Origin: Spirosoma sp. | Lineage (GTDB): Bacteria > Bacteroidota > Bacteroidia > Cytophagales > Spirosomataceae | Reading direction: 5' to 3' | Assembly (NCBI GenBank): GCA_025351545.1 | Contig: JANXVQ010000044.1 | Coordinates: 1-6,489 of the forward strand | Length of the DNA stretch: 6,489 bases | Shown here: one piece after another, positions 1-5,206 of the stretch | Numbering within the stretch: position 1 is the first letter of the stretch | Layout: each line of letters begins with the position of its first letter | Program-made: the position numbers and the translations under genes | Notes under the pieces: model-generated | Database searches by the model: none | What the model was told of the DNA's origin: nothing | Seen by the model: only the letters and a program-made list of their open reading frames with translations

Positions 1-1367
1 TTTTTCATGTAATACATGATTGAGTCGGGGTAAAGATCTTTAAACCGTCGGCTCAGGGATTTGTAACGCTCTGTCCGCTGGGCAACGGAGTCAATAAATC
101 CCGGCAGTTCCTTGCCATCCTCATCGGTCCAGGGATTCCGACCGCGCCAGTGATTATCGAAGGTATGCTGCAACTGCTTCATCTTCTCGCTCGTAGACTG
201 TTCGGCGTAGGTTTGCATCCGCGAGTCGATGGTTGTAATAATACGCAGTCCATCGGTATTGAGATCGTATCCGTTCTCTTCACCCCATTTCTTCACAAAG
301 TCCTGAACGGCATTTTTGAGATAAATGGCTGGTCCGGAATAGGGATTTTCGGGTGTAAATTCGGTTATCAACGGCAATGCGCTGATGGAATCGGCCTGGC
401 CTTTGGTCAGGAAGTCATACTTGGCCATTTGCCCCAGCACGATGTTCCGGCGTTCGCGCGAGCGTTGGGGATTTTTAAGTGGATTGTAGTTCGTCGTGGC
501 TTTTTGCAGGCCAACCAGCACAGCGCCTTCCTGCACATTCAAACTATCAGGAGCTTTGTTGAAAAAAGTTCGGGCGGCAGTTTTTAAACCGAATGCGTTG
601 CTGCCAAAATCCACTGTATTAAAGTAATACGTAATAATTTCGTCCTTCGAAAAGTTTTGTTCCAGTTTGAGAGCCATCAACCACTCTTTTGACTTGTAGA
701 TAACTTTTCGGATAAAGGGAATACGCGATAATAAGCCGGTGTTATTTTTTTTGCGCGTTTTGAAAAGATTCTTGGCTAATTGTTGAGTAATTGTCGACCC
801 TCCCCCATCACGTCCAAAGCTAATAACGGCCCGACCAATAGCGCGCGGATCGACGCCACTATGATCATAGAAACGGGCATCTTCAGTAGCAATAAGTGCC
901 TTAATGACCGATTGGGGGATATTTTCGTACTTGATAGGTGTCCGGTTTTCAGCGTAAAATTTGCCGATCATTACCCCATCCTGTGAATAAATCTCTGACG
1001 ATTGATTGAGTTTCGGATTCTTTAGCTCTTCTACACTCGGCATCTCTCCCGTCAAATACAAGAAGTTGTAATTGAGTACGAATACATATAATCCTAATGC
1101 CAGGAAACCCCAAAGTATCCCATTGGTTACTTTTTTAAGGTAGGGATAATACCAGGAATCGGGGTCAATATACCGATGCATGAACGAGCGAAACCGGTTG
1201 CGGTAGCCCTGATAGGTACTAATCCATAAATTGACACGCTCTTCACCAGCGACTCGTGCAATTTGGCGGCCAACCCTGCGTCTGACATTGCCTACTAATT
1301 TTTGGCGTTGTCGAAATTCGCCAAAAGCGTGCCGAACAGCGCGGAATCGCTCCCTATATTGACTCAT
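1..1367 (-). CDS. Class A penicillin-binding protein (PBP1A-like), N-terminal part
   Basis: Bifunctional peptidoglycan synthase of the inner membrane. It polymerises lipid II with its GT51 glycosyltransferase domain and would cross-link peptides with a C-terminal transpeptidase domain. Reading from the ATG at 1367 gives 455 uninterrupted codons before the window edge. Residues 1-80 are a long, Arg-rich cytoplasmic tail; about 83-104 form one membrane anchor. The GT51 domain follows: TEDARFYDHSGVD at 161-173 holds the first catalytic Glu (E162), GGGSTITQQLAKNLF lies at 188-202, and KEWLMALKLEQNFSKDEI at 227-244 carries the expected second Glu (E228, by alignment from memory with Staphylococcus aureus PBP2). 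The stretch after about 345 leads into the linker and transpeptidase part. The SxxK active-site serine lies outside the window, so transpeptidase activity cannot be judged. No Shine-Dalgarno sequence precedes the start. It is separated from msrB by about 320 bp, so probably transcribed separately. The family is certain; the exact paralogue is not. Confidence 0.95.
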   Translation of the reverse strand, partial: MSQYRERFRAVRHAFGEFRQRQKLVGNVRRRVGRQIARVAGEERVNLWISTYQGYRNRFRSFMHRYIDPDSWYYPYLKKVTNGILWGFLALGLYVFVLNYNFLYLTGEMPSVEELKNPKLNQSSEIYSQDGVMIGKFYAENRTPIKYENIPQSVIKALIATEDARFYDHSGVDPRAIGRAVISFGRDGGGSTITQQLAKNLFKTRKKNNTGLLSRIPFIRKVIYKSKEWLMALKLEQNFSKDEIITYYFNTVDFGSNAFGLKTAARTFFNKAPDSLNVQEGAVLVGLQKATTNYNPLKNPQRSRERRNIVLGQMAKYDFLTKGQADSISALPLITEFTPENPYSGPAIYLKNAVQDFVKKWGEENGYDLNTDGLRIITTIDSRMQTYAEQSTSEKMKQLQHTFDNHWRGRNPWTDEDGKELPGFIDSVAQRTERYKSLSRRFKDLYPDSIMYYMK

Positions 1368-1552
1368 GCGTTAATAGTCGTAGAAAACCTGATTATTCTG
1401 GATTTGGCTTACCTAAAAGGTTGCAAACTTACCCGGTCGCAAAAAACAGCAAAGCAAGATACCCTAAAGCATACCAACCAAACGAATCTGCTGTACTAGA
1501 CGGGTCAATATACTTTATGTCAATCTAGACCGGACCTATCCGAACCGGGTTT

Positions 1553-1560
1553 CAAATATA
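1553..1560 (-). promoter_or_regulatory. Candidate -7 box for the PBP gene
   Basis: On the minus strand this reads TATATTTG, a full match to the Bacteroidota -7 consensus TAnnTTTG. The nearest TTTG upstream is 25 bases away instead of about 19, so the -33 element is poor. It would give a leader of about 180 bases. An alternative closer to the gene is TTTG (1482-1479) with TATCTTGC (1461-1454), spaced 17 bases. Neither is secure. Confidence 0.3.
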
Positions 1561-1589
1561 ACGTATTTTCGACCGATGTTATATACAAA

Positions 1590-1615
1590 AGCGCGGTTGC
1601 TCATGCAACCGGGCT
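1590..1615 (-). terminator. GC-rich hairpin, probable intrinsic terminator
   Basis: Arms 1594-1600 (CGGTTGC) and 1605-1611 (GCAACCG) form a 7-bp stem with a 4-base loop. Beyond one G/G mismatch the pairing resumes for three more pairs (1590-1592 with 1613-1615). On the minus strand the stem is followed by TTTTGTATAT, as in an intrinsic terminator. It lies about 75 bp after the msrB stop and could serve as a second terminator behind the hairpin at 1643-1677. Confidence 0.5.
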
Positions 1616-1642
1616 AGTTTCTACGGTGATATTTTTGACTGG

Positions 1643-1677
1643 AAAATAGAGAAATGCAGTAACTGTTTCTCTATTTT
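1643..1677 (-). terminator. msrB: 12-bp stem hairpin just after msrB
   Basis: AAAATAGAGAAA (1643-1654) and TTTCTCTATTTT (1666-1677) are perfect reverse complements around an 11-base loop. In the loop CAG and CTG can pair further. The hairpin starts 12 bases after the msrB stop codon. On the minus strand the 3' arm ends in TTTT but is then followed by CCAG, and the stem is AT-rich, so termination may be weak. It could instead protect the 3' end of the message. Confidence 0.5.
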
Positions 1678-1689
1678 GATTCCCCATAT

Positions 1690-2157
1690 TTATTTCTTCA
1701 CAAACGTCATGGCCACACCATTCATACAATAGCGCAGGCCAGTGGGCTTGGGGCCGTCGTTAAACACGTGGCCCAAATGCCCGCCACAAACAGTGCATAA
1801 AACTTCGGTGCGTACCATACCGTAAGTTTTGTCGGATACGTCCTGAACGGCAGTTTTTGTGATTGGTGCGTAAAAACTAGGCCAGCCGGTGCCCGAATCA
1901 AATTTCGTATCGGATGAGAACAACGGATTATGACAAGCCGCGCAATAGAACGTGCCATGATCGTGAATCTCGTTCAACGGGCTGGTGAAAGCTCGCTCGG
2001 TGCTGTGTTCGCGCAATACCGCGAATTGATCTGATGTCAGAATTTTCTTCCATTCAGCAGCAGTCTTTACAACACGTTTAGGTGGATTATCGTCTCTCAT
2101 AAATGAAAAGCCTGACAATAAACTGGCTGTCAAGACAAATAGCAGGGTAAGTTTCAT
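1690..2157 (-). CDS. msrB: Peptide-methionine (R)-S-oxide reductase MsrB, probably exported
   Basis: Reduces the R-epimer of methionine sulfoxide in proteins, repairing oxidative damage. The 155-residue product has a hydrophobic N-terminus (residues 2-19) that looks like a Sec signal peptide without a lipobox Cys, so it probably acts in the periplasm. The SelR/MsrB domain covers about 33-153. The zinc is bound by two CxxC pairs, C72/C75 (CAAC) and C121/C124 (CTVC). The HxxH of [12 protein letters not shown] is H127/H130, and the catalytic Cys is C144 in RYCMNG. The position of the usual resolving Cys (GCGWPSF in Escherichia coli MsrB) is Thr90 here (GTGWPSF), so regeneration must use another Cys or direct reduction. 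The ATG at 2157 is chosen because it supplies the signal peptide; no Shine-Dalgarno is visible. It stands alone, 170 bp after the anti-sigma gene and with hairpins behind it. Confidence 0.96.
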   Translation of the reverse strand: MKLTLLFVLTASLLSGFSFMRDDNPPKRVVKTAAEWKKILTSDQFAVLREHSTERAFTSPLNEIHDHGTFYCAACHNPLFSSDTKFDSGTGWPSFYAPITKTAVQDVSDKTYGMVRTEVLCTVCGGHLGHVFNDGPKPTGLRYCMNGVAMTFVKK

Positions 2158-2208
2158 ACTGTTTTTGTTGTTGAGCGATAATATTGATACAGTAACGTTG
2201 GTAATGTT

Positions 2209-2228
2209 CTGATAAATTAATTTATCAG
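2209..2228. promoter_or_regulatory. Perfect 20-bp palindrome upstream of msrB
   Basis: CTGATAAATTAATTTATCAG is its own reverse complement over all 20 bases. It lies 51 bp upstream of the msrB start and 98 bp beyond the anti-sigma stop. Position and symmetry suit an operator for a dimeric regulator of msrB. As RNA it would be a weak AU hairpin with hardly any loop, so a terminator for the sigma/anti-sigma message is less likely. The regulator is unknown. Confidence 0.4.
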
Positions 2229-2327
2229 GCAGACGGCTTAAATGTAAAATACGAGAAAAGCACAGACAAGCTTGAACCGTATTTGCGCAGCTTAATCAGT
2301 TAATAAACAAAAAACAAAGGGCTACGT

Positions 2328-3149
2328 TCAGGCATTTACCGGGGTAAGGGCCAGCAGCGTCGAGAAGGTTGGCGTGGGACTACCTCCCTTTTTTTCTACT
2401 GTCACAGCAAAGGCATCGGCGCGCGCAACAGAGCGATTCAGGCGTTGAACCAAATCAGGTATATTCGTTGCATCAAAAACACCTGCATCAACAGGCTTAC
2501 CATCTACCATCGACCAAAGCTGATATTGCTTATCGGCGGGCAAAGCGGGTAGCGATTGAACCTGTACGGCCACCTGCTTGGTAAGGCTATTCCAGAAAAC
2601 CAGCATAGTACCCTGTGGTGCTTTTTCGTTACCCCGCAATTCCATGGTTCGGGTTCCTGGCTGGCGTACTACTGCCAGTGTATGTTCGGTCTGCGTTTTC
2701 TGATCACGCAGCAGTCGCATCTCTGCCTGCATTTTGTTATTGTTGATACGTATGGTAGCCAGCACTTTCTGGTTTGTACGCAGTTGCGAAAGCAGAAAGA
2801 ACGAAAACAATAGTAGCAGTAAGCCCATCGACGCAGCTACCACCCAGGTAATGCGAAACGTTGGCGACGAGGTAGTTTCTAGATTTACCGGCATCGGCCG
2901 AACAATTGTTTCCCTTACCGGCTTATCGAAATCGAGCTGGTCCAGTAACTTTGCTTTTACCGAAGCGGGTGGTTCAACGCTGTGCGAAAGCGCATAACTT
3001 TCGAGAACTTCGGAGAGTTGATCAAGTTCATGTCGTATATCAGGATAGATAGAAGACAGGCACTCGACCTCGCGTCGCTCTTGGTCGCTCACTGCACCCA
3101 TGACGTAAGACTCTAAGATACCAGATGCTATGTATTCTGTGACGTTCAT
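2328..3149 (-). CDS. RskA-like anti-sigma factor (anti-sigma-K family), membrane-bound
   Basis: Holds its partner ECF sigma factor inactive at the inner membrane until a signal leads to release, in this family usually by regulated proteolysis. Of 273 residues, 1-75 are the cytoplasmic sigma-binding part (MNVTEYIASGILESYVMGAV, with the ERREVE helix). One transmembrane helix lies at about 100-121. Residues 122-155 look like a short coiled coil. The extracytoplasmic RskA C-terminal domain covers about 168-270, with the family signature around LPADKQYQLWSMVDGKPVDAG (202-223). No HxxxCxxC zinc motif is present; C30 is the only Cys. The start codon overlaps the sigma stop by 4 bp (ATGA), which shows translational coupling with the sigma gene. 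The 170 bp to msrB and its palindrome suggest the operon ends here. Family assignment is firm; the signal sensed is unknown. Confidence 0.93.
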   Translation of the reverse strand: MNVTEYIASGILESYVMGAVSDQERREVECLSSIYPDIRHELDQLSEVLESYALSHSVEPPASVKAKLLDQLDFDKPVRETIVRPMPVNLETTSSPTFRITWVVAASMGLLLLLFSFFLLSQLRTNQKVLATIRINNNKMQAEMRLLRDQKTQTEHTLAVVRQPGTRTMELRGNEKAPQGTMLVFWNSLTKQVAVQVQSLPALPADKQYQLWSMVDGKPVDAGVFDATNIPDLVQRLNRSVARADAFAVTVEKKGGSPTPTFSTLLALTPVNA

Positions 3150-3700
3150 GATTTAAATAATTGCTTTAATTCCTGTAGTGCTGCCCTAACCCGGGTTTTT
3201 ACCGTTCCCAGCGGCAGATTCAGTTCTTCGGCGGCTTCTTCGTGGGTATATCCACCAAAGTAAACCAAGTCAATTAACTGTTTTCGTTCGGGGCGCAACT
3301 GGTTTACAATTTCCTTTATGCCAATATGGTCAGGGTTAGGTTGCTCCGTATTGTGTTGCCGGTCAACAATATGTACGTTCTCTTCGTCGGTACGGATTGC
3401 GGCAAAAGGTTGCGTTTTTCGGGAACGCAGCGAATCAATGGCCGTATTTCTGGCAATATTCAACATCCACGTAAATAAACGCCCTTTGCTGGCATCGTAG
3501 GCATCTAAATTTTTCCAGATCTTAACGAAGATGTCCTGTAAGAGATCAGAAGATTGCTCATCATCGCGTATAATGCGTAGCACAACACCATATAAAGCAG
3601 GCGAGTATTGATCGTAGAGCCATTGAAAAGCCTGCTGATCGCGTTGAGTAAGCTTTTCAATCAGAACACTTTCAGAAACTAAAGAGGACTGACGTTTCAC
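3146..3700 (-). CDS. ECF RNA polymerase sigma factor (SigK-like), paired with RskA-like anti-sigma
   Basis: Directs RNA polymerase to a dedicated promoter set once the anti-sigma factor encoded next to it lets go. No ATG is available. The GTG at 3700 gives 184 residues and the N-terminal length usual for the family; a TTG at 3739 would give 197 and is the alternative. Numbering from the TTG: region 2 covers about 36-106, with the core-binding stretch DLLQDIFVKIW (65-75) and the -10-recognising part GRLFTWMLNIARNTAIDSLRSRK (86-108). A linker follows (109-142), then region 4 (about 143-195) with the helix-turn-helix YTHEEAAEELNLPLGTVKTR (164-183) for the -35 element. There is no Cys, so the disulfide switch reported for mycobacterial SigK cannot operate. 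Its last four bases overlap the anti-sigma start. A long, repeat-rich gap precedes it, where autoregulation could act. Confidence 0.93.
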   Translation of the reverse strand: MKRQSSLVSESVLIEKLTQRDQQAFQWLYDQYSPALYGVVLRIIRDDEQSSDLLQDIFVKIWKNLDAYDASKGRLFTWMLNIARNTAIDSLRSRKTQPFAAIRTDEENVHIVDRQHNTEQPNPDHIGIKEIVNQLRPERKQLIDLVYFGGYTHEEAAEELNLPLGTVKTRVRAALQELKQLFKS

Positions 3701-3857
3701 AAGGTGAATGTTAAGTGAGCCAAATATAGAGAATTTCAAAAACGAACGGATACGTTCAGAGTAAAATGAAACATTTGCAAGCTGAAACCATAATTATTGT
3801 ACTGAATATCCACTCCTGAATTGCTGATCGCCTGGACGTGGAACATGCCTTTATTGT

Positions 3858-3878
3858 TTATCATGTGCAATATGATAA
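3858..3878. repeat. Dyad TTATCAT-N7-ATGATAA, possible operator
   Basis: Two perfect 7-base arms (3858-3864 and 3872-3878) flank a 7-base spacer. The right arm overlaps the candidate -7 box of the sigma promoter, where a bound dimer would control it. The dyad does not match a regulator site I can name. Confidence 0.4.
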
Positions 3879-3904
3879 GTATTTTCGCAAAAAACGTTGA
3901 CAAA
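3874..3904 (-). promoter_or_regulatory. Candidate promoter of the sigma/anti-sigma operon
   Basis: On the minus strand TTTG (3904-3901) stands exactly 19 bases ahead of TACTTATC (3881-3874). The spacing and the TTTG fit the Bacteroidota housekeeping promoter (TTTG, about 19 bases, TAnnTTTG). The -7 box keeps TA and two of the four TTTG bases. It would start a leader of roughly 165 bases ahead of the GTG start. A promoter read by the sigma factor itself cannot be recognised from one copy. Confidence 0.3.
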
Positions 3905-4071
3905 GTTTTAGTTTAACCCTTAAATCACGAGAGTCATCAACCGCATCGGCTGTCCGACGCATAGGCGATCAACGTTTTGCTGTAGTCCTGCTTAATTACT
4001 GAAGCTGTTCATGATTTTTCACCTGTAGTATGAACGGGGCCGCCCGACAACGTGTAGCCTGACACAAACCC

Positions 4072-4092
4072 TAAACAGCTTCAGGCTGTTTA
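4072..4092 (-). terminator. Hairpin overlapping the FAS1 stop codon
   Basis: TAAACAGC (4072-4079) and GCTGTTTA (4085-4092) form an 8-bp stem with a 5-base loop; the stem begins with the TAA stop codon itself. On the minus strand it is followed by GGGTTTGTGTC, a poor U-tract, so it may be a weak terminator or a 3'-end stabiliser. Read-through into the sigma leader is possible. Confidence 0.4.
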
Positions 4093-5067
4093 TCGAAAAG
4101 CATCCATACCTGTTTTGGGCATTAACACATTGCTTATTCCGTAAACGACTCCATTCGCCTGACGGTTGTCGGGGGCCTCGATGGTAGCCGTGTGGCCCTG
4201 CTCGTCCGTTAACGTCATTCGTCCATTCGACTCCTGAATGGTTAGCGCAGTTCCCGACAATGTCTTTATCTGTGCTTTGCCATTGCCCAATTTGATTTGC
4301 CGGGCCAACTCGGTTGAGCTTAATGAGCCATTTACCACATGATAGGAAAGGAGTTGTTGCAAAGCCACGCGGTTGCTGCCATCAAGCAAGCCACTTTGCG
4401 CCGTTGACGAAAGTTTTTTGAAGGCGTTGTTCGTTGGCGCAAAGATTGTGTACGGACCCGTACCCTTCAGTGTCTCAAATAAGTTGGCCGACTGAAGCGC
4501 GTTTTGCAAGGTTGTATAATTTGGCGATGACGCTATGAAATCACCAATGCTGGTGTTTCTGACTGTGCTTCCGGCTTTCACGGCGGGAGCTTCAGTTGTT
4601 TTGGCACCAGAAATAGCCGCAGCAGCCCCCGCATCGGAACTGGCTGGCTGGTTATTTTTCACCGGGGCGGTAGAAGTACCAGACATCGTTGTCGTGCCAG
4701 ACGTGTTCGGATTGCTGCCAACGCCTGTTGGTGCATTGGTTACATTGTTGCTGTTATAATTCGTTGTATTACTGTTGTTGATTGCCGTACCATCGCTGGA
4801 TGAGCTTTTTCGGTAGCTGGCGTCTTGTGCCGACGTGTTGGTGGCAGTACCTGCGTTACGGGCGTTTTGATTGGTCATCTTGCGATTACGTTTCATTGCT
4901 CGCCTTTGATCGCGGGTGGGTTTGGCCGACATCGAATCCGGTGCAATAGCCCCCTGCGGATAAGTCGTTGAGGTGACGGTTCCTGTAGGCGTAGTCTGGG
5001 CCCAACTGCTGGTAGCTGCCAATGCTGTTCCCAATATGAATAGGGTAAGCGGTTGCTTGATTTTCAT
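4090..5067 (-). CDS. Secreted FAS1 (fasciclin) domain protein
   Basis: Exported protein with one FAS1 domain, a fold used in adhesion and cell-surface interactions; its exact role here is unknown. The ATG at 5067 is chosen because MKIKQPLTLFILGTALAATS opens a clear signal peptide (likely cleaved near A23/Q24), giving 325 residues. The same frame stays open to 5253, but that extension would cover the divergent dehydrogenase start and hide the signal peptide. After a basic patch (51-64, with RRAMKRNRK) comes a Ser/Thr/Asn/Ala-rich, low-complexity linker (65-170). The FAS1 domain covers about 174-318: the H1 box is YTIFAPTNNAFKKL (206-219), the conserved Tyr-His is YHVVNG (242-247), and the H2 box is NGVVYGISNVLMP (305-317). 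No lipobox or sorting domain is visible. The gene lies upstream of, and in the same direction as, the sigma/anti-sigma pair, 389 bp away. Confidence 0.93.
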   Translation of the reverse strand: MKIKQPLTLFILGTALAATSSWAQTTPTGTVTSTTYPQGAIAPDSMSAKPTRDQRRAMKRNRKMTNQNARNAGTATNTSAQDASYRKSSSSDGTAINNSNTTNYNSNNVTNAPTGVGSNPNTSGTTTMSGTSTAPVKNNQPASSDAGAAAAISGAKTTEAPAVKAGSTVRNTSIGDFIASSPNYTTLQNALQSANLFETLKGTGPYTIFAPTNNAFKKLSSTAQSGLLDGSNRVALQQLLSYHVVNGSLSSTELARQIKLGNGKAQIKTLSGTALTIQESNGRMTLTDEQGHTATIEAPDNRQANGVVYGISNVLMPKTGMDAFR

Positions 5068-5206
5068 AACGTTGTCAGTTAACAGTGAATACATTATTCG
5101 TGTCATTTTAACCGATTTTCCTGTAAAAAGTTTGTGGGGCCGTAAGCATTGTTTGGGTAAAGGCGGGTAGATTTGTTCCCGTCTCAACAAACCACAGAAC
5201 AACTTT
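5068..5206. promoter_or_regulatory. Divergent promoter region between FAS1 gene and ALDH7 gene
   Basis: This 139-bp gap separates two genes that read away from each other and so must hold both promoters. Only the plus-strand one has a recognisable box (5168-5175). On the minus strand I see no match to TAnnTTTG. No Shine-Dalgarno precedes either start. Confidence 0.6.
5146..5175 (+). promoter_or_regulatory. Candidate promoter of the ALDH7 gene
   Basis: TAGATTTG at 5168-5175 matches the Bacteroidota -7 consensus TAnnTTTG in full. GCATTG at 5146-5151 could be the -33 element, though the 16-base spacing is shorter than the usual 19 or so. Transcription would start about 25 bases ahead of the ATG. 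Confidence 0.45.

Larger units (their letters stand above)
1368..1689. other. Intergenic region between PBP gene and msrB
   Basis: This 322-bp gap holds no convincing gene. Its right part (about 1590-1680) carries two hairpins suited to ending msrB transcription on the minus strand. Its left part must hold the minus-strand promoter of the PBP gene, as the PBP reads away from msrB with no shorter spacing. Between 1496 and 1535 the hexamers CTAGAC and GTCAAT each occur twice, in swapped order (see findings). An open frame on the plus strand that starts inside the PBP gene and runs to 1499 is a shadow. Confidence 0.6.
3701..4089. other. 389-bp intergenic leader region upstream of the sigma gene
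   Basis: The region lies between the FAS1 stop and the likely sigma start. It has no credible gene; the longest minus-strand frame from an ATG is 33 codons (3962-3861), with no Shine-Dalgarno or recognisable product. It holds several inverted repeats: 3858-3864 with 3872-3878, 3891-3900 with 3969-3978 (10 bp), and 3999-4009 with 4074-4084 (11 bp). There is also a hairpin over the FAS1 stop and a short GC-rich patch near 4034-4047. A possible promoter lies near 3874-3904. The size and repeats allow for a regulated leader or a small RNA, neither of which is proven. Confidence 0.5.

Noticed and set aside
150..986. Plus-strand open frames of 145 and 68 codons
   Set aside because: Both are antisense to the PBP gene, whose minus-strand translation is continuous with GT51 motifs.
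1722..1958. Minus-strand 78-codon frame inside msrB
   Set aside because: It is a shifted frame of msrB, whose zinc and catalytic Cys lie in the other frame.
2369..3500. Several plus-strand frames of 60-87 codons
   Set aside because: All are antisense to the anti-sigma and sigma genes and carry no recognisable motif.
3861..3962. 33-codon minus-strand frame in the sigma leader
   Set aside because: It has no ribosome-binding signal, no recognisable product and a composition expected by chance, so it was not called a gene or leader peptide.
4535..4759. Hydrophobic 74-codon plus-strand frame
   Set aside because: It is the antisense reading of the Ser/Thr/Ala-rich FAS1 linker, which yields hydrophobic codons by composition.
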